Below are positions 32,914 through 42,716 of a DNA stretch of 64,000 nt, in pieces. This DNA comes from Paenibacillus durus ATCC 35681 (GTDB taxonomy: Bacteria; Bacillota; Bacilli; Paenibacillales; Paenibacillaceae), in contig NZ_CP011114.1 of assembly GCF_000993825.1 (NCBI RefSeq), positions 4,464,001-4,528,000 on the forward strand, in the 5' to 3' direction. Under the pieces are notes generated by a model that was not told where the DNA came from, ran no database searches, and was given only the letters and a program-made list of their open reading frames with translations. Made by a program: the position numbers and the translations under genes. How positions within the stretch are numbered: position 1 is the stretch's first letter; each line of letters begins with the position of its first letter.

Positions 32914-34246
32914 ACGTGTCCAGGATGAACTGGATGTCCTCGTCGGTTGAGGCGAGCGGCGGGGCGAAGGTCAGTACGTTATTGTAACCCGCTACCGTAT
33001 CGCCGTTCTTGCCGATAATCAGACCCTTGGCCTTGCAATCGGCGATGATACCCTTCACCGTATCCAGCGGAGCCGGCTCCTTGGTCGTCTTATCCGCCAC
33101 AAGCTCGACGCCGGTGATCAGGCCGAAGCTGCGGACATCGCCGACCAGCTTGTGCTCCAGCAGCCCGGACAGTCCGGCGCTCAGCCGCTTGCCGAGAAGA
33201 TCGCCGCGTTCGACGAGGTTCTCCTGCTCCATGATTTCCAGATTCCGCAGCCCCAGGGCGCAGGCGGCCGGATTGCCGCCGAACGTATTGATATGCCGGA
33301 AGTAGCCGTAGTCGTCGCTGTTATCCTTGAAGACCTCGTAAATCTCCTTGCGGACGGCGGTCGCCGACAGCGGAAGATAAGCGCTGGTCAGCCCTTTGGC
33401 CATCGTCACGATATCCGGCTTCACGCCGAAGTTGTGGTGGCCGAATTTACGCCCCGACCGGCCGAAGCCGCAGATGACTTCGTCGATAATGAGCAGCACG
33501 CCGTGTTTCTTGCAGATTTCCTGCACGCGGTCCATATAGACCTGATGCGGCACAATGACGCCGCCGCCGGTAATCACCGGCTCCATGATAACGGCCGCTA
33601 CCGTCTCTGCGCCCTCCCAGACAATGGTGTCCTCAATCTGCTGGGCCATCAAGAGGTTGAATTCCTCTACGGACTGCCCAGCGGGACGGCGGTAGCTGTC
33701 GGGCGGCGCCACATGCAGGAAGCCCCCGCTGAGCGGTTCGTATTTGTATTTGCGCTGGGCCTGACCTGTCGCGGACAGGGCGCCGAAGGAGTTGCCGTGA
33801 TAGCCCCGGTAACGGGCAATGAACTTGTGCCGGTAATGCTGTCCGCTCTGCTGGTGGTACTGCCGCACCATTTTAAAGGCGGCTTCATTCGCTTCCGATC
33901 CGCTGTTGGAGAAGAAGATCACATACTCATCTCCCAGCCATTCGTTCAGCTTCTCCGCCAGCAGAATGGCCGGCATATGGCTCTGCGTCAGCGGAAAATA
34001 AGGCAGGCTGAGCAGTTGATTATATGCGGCTTCCGCCAGTTCCTTACGTCCGTAGCCCACATTAACGCACCACAGGCCCGACATGCCGTCCAGATATTTC
34101 TTTCCGTCGATATCGGTAACCCAGGAACCGCTGGCGGACGCGGCGATCATCGGCGGATTGGCTTCGCTGTAAGGCGAAATGTGATGCCACAGATACTTCC
34201 GGTCTTTGCTGATTGCAAGTTCGCTCTCTATCCCCGTTTCGAGCAT
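32879..34246 (-). CDS. Class III aminotransferase, probable beta-alanine:pyruvate type
   Basis: 455 residues, fold-type I class III. FFSNSGSEANEAAFK, the PLP-aspartate IIDEVICGFGRSG and the PLP-lysine TMAKGLTSAYLPL are present; SYRRP and HINTFGGNPAACA match omega-amino-acid:pyruvate transaminases. In this cluster it would turn beta-alanine (from uracil) into malonate semialdehyde. 33 bp downstream of the semialdehyde dehydrogenase; AGAGGGG site. Confidence 0.9.
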   Translation of the reverse strand: MLETGIESELAISKDRKYLWHHISPYSEANPPMIAASASGSWVTDIDGKKYLDGMSGLWCVNVGYGRKELAEAAYNQLLSLPYFPLTQSHMPAILLAEKLNEWLGDEYVIFFSNSGSEANEAAFKMVRQYHQQSGQHYRHKFIARYRGYHGNSFGALSATGQAQRKYKYEPLSGGFLHVAPPDSYRRPAGQSVEEFNLLMAQQIEDTIVWEGAETVAAVIMEPVITGGGVIVPHQVYMDRVQEICKKHGVLLIIDEVICGFGRSGRKFGHHNFGVKPDIVTMAKGLTSAYLPLSATAVRKEIYEVFKDNSDDYGYFRHINTFGGNPAACALGLRNLEIMEQENLVERGDLLGKRLSAGLSGLLEHKLVGDVRSFGLITGVELVADKTTKEPAPLDTVKGIIADCKAKGLIIGKNGDTVAGYNNVLTFAPPLASTDEDIQFILDTFTEVLNGNWAK

Positions 34247-34279
34247 TGCACTTATCCCCTCTCCATGGCCCGCGCGGCT

Positions 34280-35743
34280 TTAGTAGCGGGCTGTAATCAT
34301 TTTTTTGCGTGTATAGAACTCTACGCCGTCGCGTCCGTTCGCATGCAGGTCCCCGTAGAACGATTTCTTGTAGCCCGAGAACGGGAAGAACGCCATTGGC
34401 GCGGGTACGCCCAAATTGACCCCCAGCATGCCTGCGTCGATCTCTTCGCGGAATTCGCGGATGGCCTTGGCGCTGTCAGTATAGATGCAGGCGCCGTTGG
34501 CGAACGGCGACTGATTGGTAACGGAGATCGCCTCCGCCAGATCCTTCACGCGAACGACGGCCAGCACCGGTGCAAAAATCTCATCCCGCCAAATCGTCAT
34601 CCCCGGCTTCACATGATCAAATATCGTCGGGCCGATGAAATAGCCCGCTCCTTCAGTCGCGGCGTCTTTCCGGCCGTCCCGGACAAGCGTCGCCTGCTCC
34701 CGCTCCCCGGTTTCAATATACGACACGGTCCTTTCCTTGTTGGACCTCCGGATAACCGGCCCCAGGAACACCCCGGCGTCCAGGCCGCTGCCGATTTTGA
34801 GATTGTCGGCAGCAGCCTGGAGGCGCGTAACCAGCTCGTCGGCGATCTCTTCATGAACAACTACAACCGAGCAGGCCATGCAGCGCTCGCCGGCGGAGCC
34901 GAAGGCGGCGGAGGTGATGTTCTTGACCGCATTATCCATGTCGGCATCCGGCAGAACGATCGAGTGATTCTTCGCTCCGGCCAGCGCCTGAACCCTTTTG
35001 CCATGCGCGCTTCCGTTCTTGTAGACGTATTCCGCGACCGGCTGGGAGCCGACAAAGGATATCGCCTTGATGTCCTCATGCTCCAGCATTCCGTTAACGA
35101 CCTCATGCGCCCCATGAACAACATTCAGCACGCCGGGCGGGAACCCCGCTTCCATGAACAGCTCGGCGAGACGGCCCACAAGAAGCGGCGTCCGCTCTGA
35201 CGGCTTCAGCACGAATGTATTGCCGCAGGCAATCGCCAGCGGGAACATCCAGCACGGGACCATCATCGGGAAATTGAACGGCGCAATCCCGCCCACAACG
35301 CCGAGCGGATAGCGGTACATTCCCGACTCGATGCCTGTGGCAATGTCCGGCAGCTGGCTGCCCATCATCAAGGTGGGAGCGCCTGCGGCAAATTCGACGC
35401 ATTCGATGCCGCGCTGAACCTCTCCGCGCGCTTCTTCAAGGCTCTTGCCATTCTCCAGCGTGATCAGTTCAGCAAGCTCTTCCGCATGCTTCAGCAGCAG
35501 CTGCTGGTATTCGAAGAAGTAACGGGCCCGGCGGGGCACAGCAACCTTTTTCCAGTTGTAAAACGCCGCCTTTGCCGCAGCAACCGCGGCATCCAGCTCC
35601 TCACGGCTGGACAGCGGTACATAAGCGATCACTTCCTCCGTTGCCGGATTGAATACTTCTTCCTCCCGCCCGGAAGACGACTCCACCCATTGCCCGTTGA
35701 TAAAATTTCTCACTTTCTCAGTCTGTCTGACCAGCAGAGACAT
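34280..35743 (-). CDS. mmsA: CoA-acylating (methyl)malonate-semialdehyde dehydrogenase
   Basis: 487 residues of the aldehyde dehydrogenase superfamily. The catalytic cysteine lies in [11 protein letters not shown], with [19 protein letters not shown] and [17 protein letters not shown] typical of MmsA/IolA. It converts malonate or methylmalonate semialdehyde plus CoA and NAD to acetyl- or propionyl-CoA and CO2, the end of the beta-alanine route. The ATG at 35743 has AGAGGTG and matches the usual start ([11 protein letters not shown]); 35764 is an alternative. Confidence 0.92.
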   Translation of the reverse strand: MSLLVRQTEKVRNFINGQWVESSSGREEEVFNPATEEVIAYVPLSSREELDAAVAAAKAAFYNWKKVAVPRRARYFFEYQQLLLKHAEELAELITLENGKSLEEARGEVQRGIECVEFAAGAPTLMMGSQLPDIATGIESGMYRYPLGVVGGIAPFNFPMMVPCWMFPLAIACGNTFVLKPSERTPLLVGRLAELFMEAGFPPGVLNVVHGAHEVVNGMLEHEDIKAISFVGSQPVAEYVYKNGSAHGKRVQALAGAKNHSIVLPDADMDNAVKNITSAAFGSAGERCMACSVVVVHEEIADELVTRLQAAADNLKIGSGLDAGVFLGPVIRRSNKERTVSYIETGEREQATLVRDGRKDAATEGAGYFIGPTIFDHVKPGMTIWRDEIFAPVLAVVRVKDLAEAISVTNQSPFANGACIYTDSAKAIREFREEIDAGMLGVNLGVPAPMAFFPFSGYKKSFYGDLHANGRDGVEFYTRKKMITARY

Positions 35744-35826
35744 GCAAGGCACCTCTTTTTCCATAAAATTACCCCCGATAACCGGAGCTTGGCGCTTCAA
35801 CGCTATCCATTGACATGACGGCTCTG

Positions 35827-35894
35827 AAAAAAACCGCCTCCGCAAAATCAGATCCGCTTCAGGCAAGGCGGGCTGTCAGGAATTTCGCGGAGGC
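35827..35894 (-). terminator. Intrinsic terminator between ABC operon and mmsA
   Basis: On the minus strand GCCTCCGC (35887-35894), a long loop with an inner stem, GCGGAGGC (35836-35843), GG, then seven Ts. Ends the ABC transporter transcript, or attenuates into mmsA. Confidence 0.7.
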
Positions 35895-35934
35895 TCCAGG
35901 ATCAAGCCCAGAGGGGCTTATCCTGCGGATTGCA

Positions 35935-37029
35935 TTATTTTGAAGCCATGTCCATAATTTCGTTCGTGTACGCCTCGGACAGATTGGCCTCTTTCTTGAT
36001 TACACCGAACTTAAAGGCGATGTCTGCGGTTTGCTTGAATGCGGCTTCGTCCGTGTAGCCCAGCTTGGAGATGTCGAAGCCTTCCGGTTGAATCAGCTTG
36101 GCGACTTCCTCCATCATTTTCAGCTGATGCTCTTTCGTTGTGCTGCCGGCTTCCGCTTGTTCCATCACAATATCGACTGCCGCCGCCGGATCGGCGATGG
36201 CATCCTTCCAGCCTTTAAGCGAAGCGCGGACGAATTTCGCCGCCGTCTCTTTATTGGCTGCCAGCCATTCCTTGTTGGCGAACAGATTGTCTTCCAGCAT
36301 GGCGACGCCCTCGTCGTTCATGTCGATGACATTCAGATCTTCGGCTTTGACGCCCGACTCAAGCACAACCTGATATTCGTTGTACGTCATCGCGGAAGCC
36401 GCGTCCAGCTCACCGCCGAGGAATTGGTCCATGGTAAAGCCTTGTTTCGTAAATTTGATATCCTTGTTCGAATCGAGCTTGTATTTGTCGAACAGCGCCA
36501 GCAGCTCGAACTCGTTGCCGCCCATCCAGTTGCCGACCCGTTTGCCTTTTAGATCAGCCGGGCTGTTGATATTCGCCGATTTCTTGGAGACCAGCACAAG
36601 ACCGCTCTTTTGGTAAATTTGAGCGATTTGCACCAGCGGCATTTCCTGCTCCTGGCTCGTCAGCAAGCTCGCTACCCAATCGACGCCGATGTCAGCCGAT
36701 CCGCCCGCAACCTGCTGCTCAGGCACGATATCCGGTCCGCCAGGCAGGATTTGAACGTCCAGACCTTCGTCCTTGTAGTAGCCTTTGCTGAGCGCGACGT
36801 AGTACCCGGCAAATTGAGCCTGCGGCACCCATTTCAACTGCAGCTTAACCGGAACAAGGTCCGCTGAAGGCGCCGTGCTTGCTGCCGGAGCAGCCGAGCT
36901 TCCTGTGGAAGCAGTTGGCTCACTTCCCGAAGAACTATTGTTGCCTCCACAGCCTGCAAGAATCGACAATACCAACGCCATTACCGCCAATAACAGCACA
37001 CCGCGAAATTTTCTGTTTTTTACGCTCAT
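35935..37029 (-). CDS. ABC transporter substrate-binding lipoprotein (NMT1/ThiY/SsuA-like)
   Basis: 364 residues. Lipobox LSILAGC and a Ser/Ala-rich spacer, then the NMT1/THI5-like fold (VKLQLKWVPQAQFAGYYVAL, ADIGVDWVASLL). The LKWVPQAQFAGYYVA start is common to binding proteins for pyrimidine-like compounds (HMP precursors, riboflavin, pyrimidines), so uptake of a pyrimidine is plausible given its position upstream of pyrimidine catabolism. The ATG at 37029 fits the signal peptide. Last gene of a four-gene ABC operon. Confidence 0.87.
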   Translation of the reverse strand: MSVKNRKFRGVLLLAVMALVLSILAGCGGNNSSSGSEPTASTGSSAAPAASTAPSADLVPVKLQLKWVPQAQFAGYYVALSKGYYKDEGLDVQILPGGPDIVPEQQVAGGSADIGVDWVASLLTSQEQEMPLVQIAQIYQKSGLVLVSKKSANINSPADLKGKRVGNWMGGNEFELLALFDKYKLDSNKDIKFTKQGFTMDQFLGGELDAASAMTYNEYQVVLESGVKAEDLNVIDMNDEGVAMLEDNLFANKEWLAANKETAAKFVRASLKGWKDAIADPAAAVDIVMEQAEAGSTTKEHQLKMMEEVAKLIQPEGFDISKLGYTDEAAFKQTADIAFKFGVIKKEANLSEAYTNEIMDMASK

Positions 37030-37181
37030 CAAACGAATTCCCCCCGCTGAAAATTTTGAATAGATTTGAGAAAATGATTTCTGGAACAATGTGGCTACCT
37101 CATGATGCGCTGTATGCAAACGGCCGGTCCCGATTCCTCAGGGGTAAGCCTAGCGGCCGATTGTACCGTTTATTCCTTTGC

Positions 37182-38099
37182 CTATGAAGCCCGCCGCGAA
37201 GGATGCCAGCGAATGAACACCTTCTCCAGCCTTTCCACCACCAGGTAAAAAATGACGCCGGCAACCGCCGCAAGCACGATGCATGACCAGCCGAGCGGCA
37301 TTTTGGCGACCTTAATGGAGTTGGACAGCAGATAACCGAGCCCTCTCGAGGAGAAAAAGAATTCGCCGACAATCGCCCCGATCATGCTTGCCGTCGCGTT
37401 GATTTTCAGCGCGGTGAACACATAGGGCAGGCTGTTCTTGATCCGCAGGTGGCGGAACACCGCAGATTTGGGCGCGGCGTACGAATGCATCAGATCCAGC
37501 GCCAGCGGATCGATTGCCGCCATTCCTTTATAGGCGTTGATCGCCATCGCGGCCATCGTCGTCGCCGTTACAATGGCGATGCGGGAGCCCAGCCCATCGC
37601 CGAACCACAGGTTCATGATCGGCGCAAGCGCCACGATGGGAACGGCGTTCAGCGCGGCTACCAGCGTCAGGCTGCCGCTGCCCCATCTTGGCCAGGCCGT
37701 GGCGGCCAGGGCAATGATGAAACCAAGCGCCGAGCCGACAAGCATGCCTAGCACCGCTTCAGTGAGCGTATATCCCGTATAGGACAGCAGCAGGCTGATA
37801 TTATCGCCCATCGCCTTCGCAATCGCCGACGGCAGCGGAAGCTGGTATTTCTTCAAATCAAATATCTTATGGATGACCTGCAGCTCCCACAGCGCCAGAA
37901 ACAGGACGCCCGCGAGCACAGGAAGGATGACGCGAAAGATCGCGGCTTTCCGCGCACGGCGGCGCGGCTTGCCGTTCTGCGCGGGGGCCGCCGAAGGCGG
38001 CGGAGCCGGTTTAGCCGTCATAGCGGCTTGCGGACGGCTTCCATCCTCTTGGCTGCGAGCAGCAACCAGCGCTGCTTCACCAACTGTGTTGCCTTCCAT
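37182..38099 (-). CDS. ABC transporter permease, second of pair
   Basis: 305 residues. An unusual 50-residue Pro/Ala/Arg-rich cytoplasmic N-tail (KPAPPPSAAPAQNGKPRRRA), then about six helices of the nitrate/sulfonate/taurine permease family (SYAAPKSAVFRHLRIKNSLP EAA loop). Start overlaps the previous stop (ATGA at 38099). A 152-bp gap separates it from the binding-protein gene. Confidence 0.87.
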   Translation of the reverse strand: MEGNTVGEAALVAARSQEDGSRPQAAMTAKPAPPPSAAPAQNGKPRRRARKAAIFRVILPVLAGVLFLALWELQVIHKIFDLKKYQLPLPSAIAKAMGDNISLLLSYTGYTLTEAVLGMLVGSALGFIIALAATAWPRWGSGSLTLVAALNAVPIVALAPIMNLWFGDGLGSRIAIVTATTMAAMAINAYKGMAAIDPLALDLMHSYAAPKSAVFRHLRIKNSLPYVFTALKINATASMIGAIVGEFFFSSRGLGYLLSNSIKVAKMPLGWSCIVLAAVAGVIFYLVVERLEKVFIRWHPSRRAS

Positions 38100-38911
38100 C
38101 AGCGGCTGCCCCCTTTCGGACGGAATTCAGGCTGCCAAGGAGCAACAAGCCGCTCGATCAGGCTCATGAGCCCATAGCTGGCCATGCCGAGAAATGCACC
38201 GACCAGAATGGTCGACCAGAACATGTAAGTATGCGAAGGACCGTAATACAGATTGCGCAGCATAATGACGCCGATTCCATGCTGCGCGCCCATCAGCTCG
38301 ACGAGAATCGCGCCGGTAACCGCAAGCGGAGCAGCGATCTTCAGTCCGCTGAACAGGCCGGGAAGGGCGGCGGGAAGCCGAAGCTTCCAATAGACGGCCC
38401 AAGGTTTGGCCGCGTAAGAATGCATCAGCTCGAGAGCCGAGAGATTGACGCTTCTGAGTCCCCGCAGCATATTGAGCGATACAGGGAAGAACGTAATATA
38501 ACCCGAGATAATGATCCGCGAAATCTGCTCGTCGCGGACGATGCCGTAGATGATCGGGGCGAGGCCCAGGATCGGAATCATCTGTGATGCCACTGCGTAG
38601 GGGAAGGTAAGCTGCTCAATCGTCTTCGATACGCTCATCAGCACCGCGAGCAGCACCCCTGCGGCGGCGCCGAGCAGGAAGCCGATGGCGGCGTTCCCGA
38701 AGGTCGCGGCCCCCTCTTTCAGCAGTGTGCCTGCGTACTGAAAGAGCGTCGCAACCAGCTCATGCACATAGGGCAGCTTCGATTGGGCCAGCGGCGTATG
38801 CACTACATTCAGCAGCACCCACGAAAGGGCCTCCCAGACAATCAGCAGCCCTGCTACCCAGACAAACAGAGGCAGGAACCGCCCTTTGGCCAGCATGCTG
38901 TTTCCTTTCAT
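38099..38911 (-). CDS. ABC transporter permease, first of pair
   Basis: 270 residues, about six helices. EAA loop ALELMHSYAAKPWAVYWKLRLPAAL. Related to but distinct from the next permease, so the channel is a heterodimer. GGGAGTG site before the ATG. Confidence 0.88.
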   Translation of the reverse strand: MKGNSMLAKGRFLPLFVWVAGLLIVWEALSWVLLNVVHTPLAQSKLPYVHELVATLFQYAGTLLKEGAATFGNAAIGFLLGAAAGVLLAVLMSVSKTIEQLTFPYAVASQMIPILGLAPIIYGIVRDEQISRIIISGYITFFPVSLNMLRGLRSVNLSALELMHSYAAKPWAVYWKLRLPAALPGLFSGLKIAAPLAVTGAILVELMGAQHGIGVIMLRNLYYGPSHTYMFWSTILVGAFLGMASYGLMSLIERLVAPWQPEFRPKGGSR

Positions 38912-38914
38912 AAA

Positions 38915-39697
38915 TTACACTCCCTCGAAGCTGTCGCGAATGCCTGCGATCAGATCAAAAAATTCCGGACTGTTTCTCATCTCGGCCGTCCGCGGACGCG
39001 GCAGAGGAATATCAACTACCGCCGACAGGCGGCCCGGATGCGGGGACAGTACGAAGACCCGGTCAGACAGGAAGATGGATTCGGGAATGCTGTGAGTAAC
39101 GAATACAACCGTGTTGCCTACCTTGCTCCACACGGATAACAGCTCTTCATTTAGACGCTCGCGTGTGAATTCATCGAGGGCCGAGAACGGCTCATCCATC
39201 AGCAGGATTTCCGGTTCCATCGACAACGCCCGGGCGATGGCCACCCGCTGCTGCATCCCTCCGCTCAGCTGCCAAGGGTATTTGTCGGCGAAGCCCTTCA
39301 GGCCGACAAGCTCCAGCAGCTCCAGCGCCTTCTCGTCGCGGCGGGCTTTCTTGACGCCCATTAGCTCCAGCGGTAGCGTGATATTGTCCTTCACCTTGCG
39401 CCAGTCGTACAGCACGGGGCTTTGAAAGACGATGCCGTATTTCTGGGCGAGCCGCGCCTCCTTGGCGCTCTTGCCGGCGACCGTTACCCGGCCTCCCGTC
39501 GGCTCGATCAAATCGGCCATCAGCCGAAGCAGCGTTGTCTTGCCGCAGCCGGACGGGCCAAGCAAAGAGACAAATTCTCCCTTGGCGATATCCAGGCTCA
39601 CCTGATGCAGCGCCAGAACTTCCGCCGTATCCGTCTGATAGCGCATCTCCACATTTTCCAATTCAATTTCAGGAACCTTTGCCGCAATAAGTGACAT
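38915..39697 (-). CDS. ABC transporter ATP-binding protein
   Basis: 260 residues. Walker A GPSGCGKTT, Q-loop FQSPVLYDWRKV, signature LSGGMQQRVAIARAL, Walker B ILLMDEPFSALDEF, H-loop VTHSIPE: the SsuB/TauB/ThiZ group. The ATG at 39697 has GGGGGG six bases upstream (39712 would start inside that site). First gene of the operon. Confidence 0.9.
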   Translation of the reverse strand: MSLIAAKVPEIELENVEMRYQTDTAEVLALHQVSLDIAKGEFVSLLGPSGCGKTTLLRLMADLIEPTGGRVTVAGKSAKEARLAQKYGIVFQSPVLYDWRKVKDNITLPLELMGVKKARRDEKALELLELVGLKGFADKYPWQLSGGMQQRVAIARALSMEPEILLMDEPFSALDEFTRERLNEELLSVWSKVGNTVVFVTHSIPESIFLSDRVFVLSPHPGRLSAVVDIPLPRPRTAEMRNSPEFFDLIAGIRDSFEGV

Positions 39698-40042
39698 CGA
39701 TATTCCCCCCATTCCCGAATTATTTGTATAAATGGCATGTAAGTTAACACCATATTGATATTTACGGAAAAGTCACATCGTCCATGTAGCTTTAACTAAC
39801 ATGTTACACTGTGCTCTTGCCCCTCACACTAGACAAAAAGTAAAATAGCTTTGAGGAATTTCCGTCATTTTGTCCAGCACGTCAGTTTGAGTAACACGAT
39901 TTCACTTTTTCGAGGCTGATCAAGCCCGCAGCCGGGCTTTAGCCCCCTCTTTTTTGTTTTTCACCTGCTGTATTCAGTTTAAATAGAAGGTATCCGGGTA
40001 CTACCCGCATTCATTTGTGTTAAGAATAGGAGGAGATCGCCT
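39698..40042. other. Intergenic region with divergent promoters and an orphan terminator
   Basis: AT-rich 39713-39810 with TAACTAACATGTTAC (39793-39807), similar to GTTACATAATATAAC before preT, so a shared regulator site is possible. A plus-strand hairpin at 39912-39948 (AAGCCC/GGGCTT inner stem, GAGGCT/AGCCCCCTC outer) followed by TTTTTTG has no gene before it. No coding sequence seen. Confidence 0.4.
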
Positions 40043-40900
40043 GTGATCAAGGTCGGTTTGACGGGATTTGGCGACCATGATGAACTGTATGGAAAGATTA
40101 AACCCGCAGACCGTTTGTCCGCATACAGCGCACATTTTTCCATCGTGGAGATCGACAGCTCCTTTTACGCCGTGCAGCCGGTTAAAAATTACATCAACTG
40201 GGTAAATCAGACCCCCGATGATTTCGGTTTTATTGTCAAAGCCTATCAGGGTATGACCGGGCATCTGCGGGACAAAAAGAATTACTTCGATACCGCCGAA
40301 GACATGTTTCGGGCGTTTCATACCTCCATTGAACCCGTCATAGAGGCGGGCAAACTGACGATGACGCTTTTCCAGTTCCCGCCCTGGTTTAACTGCACGA
40401 AAGAAAACGTGGATGTGCTGCGGGAGACGAAAGAAAGGATGCTGGATGTGCCCTGCGCGCTCGAATTCCGCAACTCCACCTGGTACAGCCCGGAATACCA
40501 GGAGCGGACGCTGGCTTTTATGAAAAAAGAAGGCTGGATTCATACGGTGGTTGACGAGCCTCAGGCCGGAATCGGCTCCATTCCGATCGTGTCCGTGGCA
40601 ACTTCGCCGGAAGCAACTTATGTGCGGATGCATGGGCGAAACGCCCAAGCCTGGCATCAAAGCAGCCATCCCGAATGGCGCAAGCTGCGCTATTTGTACC
40701 GCTACAGCACGGAAGAACTGACAGAATGGCTGGGCCGGCTGAAAGAATTGGAGAAGGACTCTAAGAATGTGTATGTCGTCTTCAACAACAATTCGGCGGG
40801 CGATGCCACGCCTAACGCTAAAGAGCTTCAGGCTCTCCTTGGCGGAGAAGACAGCGGACTGGCGCCGCTGCAGCTTGACCTATTTGACCATCCGTCATGA
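40043..40900 (+). CDS. DUF72 (YecE-like) family protein
   Basis: 285 residues. VGLTGFGDHDELYG near the start, SIVEIDSSFYAVQP, and YVRMHGRNAQAWH are DUF72 hallmarks (TIM-barrel fold, unknown function). GTG start with AGGAGG eight bases upstream. Monocistronic or with the amylase 52 bp downstream. Confidence 0.88.
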   Translation: MIKVGLTGFGDHDELYGKIKPADRLSAYSAHFSIVEIDSSFYAVQPVKNYINWVNQTPDDFGFIVKAYQGMTGHLRDKKNYFDTAEDMFRAFHTSIEPVIEAGKLTMTLFQFPPWFNCTKENVDVLRETKERMLDVPCALEFRNSTWYSPEYQERTLAFMKKEGWIHTVVDEPQAGIGSIPIVSVATSPEATYVRMHGRNAQAWHQSSHPEWRKLRYLYRYSTEELTEWLGRLKELEKDSKNVYVVFNNNSAGDATPNAKELQALLGGEDSGLAPLQLDLFDHPS

Positions 40901-40952
40901 TTTGCATATATTAACTACGTCTATGCCGGATCAAACATTCAGGAGGCCGATC

Positions 40953-42491
40953 ATGATGAAACGCAATCATACGATGATGCAGTTTTTTGAATGGCATGTG
41001 GCAGCCGACGGCCAGCACTGGAAGCGTCTGGCAAGGCTGGCGCCGGAGCTGAAAGCGGCGGGAATCGACTCCGTCTGGATTCCTCCGGTGACGAAGGGCC
41101 AATCTGCCGAGGACACCGGATATGGGATATACGATCTGTACGATCTTGGGGAATTCGATCAAAAAGGCACCGTCCGGACGAAGTACGGCACGAAGCAGGA
41201 GCTGATCGACGCGATTGCGGAATGTATGCGGCACGGTATTGCGGTCTATGTGGATGTGGTCATGAACCACAAGGCCGGCGCGGATGAAACGGAGGCGTTC
41301 AAGGTCGTTGAGGTTGATCCGGCCAACCGCCTAAAGGTCATATCGGGGCCGTTCGAAATCGAAGGCTGGACGAAGTTCACGTTCCCGGGACGCGGCGATG
41401 AGTATTCCTCGTTCAAATGGAATTTCGAGCATTTTAATGGTACGGACTATGACGCCAGGAAAGGACGGACCGGCATCTTCAAGATTATCGGCGAGAACAA
41501 GGATTGGAACCGCAATGTGGACGATGAGTTCGGAAATTACGATTATCTGATGTTCGCCAATATTGATTACTGCCAACCTGTCGTCCGCTCCGAAATGCTG
41601 GAATGGGGAAAATGGCTCGTCGATACGCTTCAGTGCAGCGGCTACCGCCTGGATGCGATCAAGCATATCAACTATGATTTCATCAGGGAATTCGCGGCGG
41701 AAATGACCCGCAAGCGCGGAGAGGACTTCTATATTGTCGGCGAATTCTGGAACCCGGATGTGGAGGCCTGCCGCCAGTTTCTGGATACGGTCGATTATCA
41801 GATCGACCTGTTCGATGTGGCGCTCCACTACAAATTCCAGGCCGCTTCGCTGGGCGGCAGGAACTTCGACCTGACGACTATTTTCCATGACACGCTGGTG
41901 CAGACGCATCCCACCAATGCCGTCACTTTTGTCGATAACCATGATTCCCAGCCCCATGAATCGCTGGAGTCCTGGGTCGGCGACTGGTTCAAGCCCAGCG
42001 CGTATGCGCTGATCCTGCTCAGGCTGGATGGCTATCCGGTCGTATTCTACGGCGACTATTACGGCATCGGCGGACCGTCGCCGATTAACGGCAAACGCAA
42101 AGCGATTGACCGGCTGCTGTACGCCCGCTACCACAAAGCCTACGGGGAGCAGAACGATTACTTCGACCATCCGAATACCATCGGGTGGGTTCGACGGGGT
42201 GTGGATGAAATTCCGGGCTCGGGCTGCGCGGTCGTCGTATCGGGCGGAGACGACGGCGAGAAGCGCATGTTCGTCGGAACGAAGCGCGCCGGAGAGTCCT
42301 GGACCGATCTGACGCTGAACCGGGACGACACGGTAGTGATCGGGAGGGACGGATGGGCCGTTTTTCCGGTAAATAGCGGCAGTGTGTCCGTATGGGCGCT
42401 GCCGGTGGAGCAGCCGGACGGAGACGAAAGCGCCTTGGAAAATACCCTTGAGACGGATACGACGGCAGAAGCGGCAGCCGGGGAGAAATAA
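40953..42491 (+). CDS. Cytoplasmic alpha-amylase, GH13
   Basis: 512 residues, no signal peptide. Conserved regions: DVVMNHKAGAD; nucleophile D in GYRLDAIKHI; acid/base E in IVGEFW; third aspartate in FVDNHDSQ. Resembles the liquefying (AmyS-type) amylases; cytoplasmic forms handle internal maltodextrins or glycogen. The ATG at 40953 has AGGAGG with a 6-base spacer; the frame from 40767 overlaps the DUF72 gene and is not used. A short acidic tail (DGDESALENTLETDT) follows the C-terminal beta domain. A terminator follows. Confidence 0.92.
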   Translation: MMKRNHTMMQFFEWHVAADGQHWKRLARLAPELKAAGIDSVWIPPVTKGQSAEDTGYGIYDLYDLGEFDQKGTVRTKYGTKQELIDAIAECMRHGIAVYVDVVMNHKAGADETEAFKVVEVDPANRLKVISGPFEIEGWTKFTFPGRGDEYSSFKWNFEHFNGTDYDARKGRTGIFKIIGENKDWNRNVDDEFGNYDYLMFANIDYCQPVVRSEMLEWGKWLVDTLQCSGYRLDAIKHINYDFIREFAAEMTRKRGEDFYIVGEFWNPDVEACRQFLDTVDYQIDLFDVALHYKFQAASLGGRNFDLTTIFHDTLVQTHPTNAVTFVDNHDSQPHESLESWVGDWFKPSAYALILLRLDGYPVVFYGDYYGIGGPSPINGKRKAIDRLLYARYHKAYGEQNDYFDHPNTIGWVRRGVDEIPGSGCAVVVSGGDDGEKRMFVGTKRAGESWTDLTLNRDDTVVIGRDGWAVFPVNSGSVSVWALPVEQPDGDESALENTLETDTTAEAAAGEK

Positions 42492-42510
42492 GCAACAGAG
42501 GTTAGATGTG

Positions 42511-42540
42511 AAGAGCTCCGGCAGAGGGGAGCTCTTTTTT
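42511..42540 (+). terminator. Terminator of the amylase gene
   Basis: AGAGCTCC and GGGAGCTCT arms followed by TTTTTT. Confidence 0.88.
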
Positions 42541-42627
42541 ATTGAATTCGATTATCAATGCAGAAATATCGAACTCCGCTTGGAGTGTAGGCCGTTCAGG
42601 AAGCAGACATACGTGTGAAAAACGGAA

Positions 42628-42668
42628 AGCCCCGCTGTCCGCGCAGGATGCATGCGGACAGCGGGGCT
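42628..42668. terminator. Strong hairpin between amylase and bioY
   Basis: Perfect 15-bp arms AGCCCCGCTGTCCGC and GCGGACAGCGGGGCT; minus-strand reading ends in TTTCCGTTTTT, so it likely terminates bioY. Confidence 0.8.
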
Positions 42669-42716
42669 ATTTGTTATAAGTGCGTGATATACTTCATTTG
42701 TGGCTTAGGACAAGCC

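Noticed and set aside
33152..35200. 682-codon plus-strand frame opposite the aminotransferase and mmsA
   Set aside because: Longest shadow in the window, but crosses two real genes and an intergenic gap and has no recognisable domain.
39698..40042. TPP riboswitch before the NMT1-type ABC operon
   Set aside because: No CTGAGA and no partner motif were seen.
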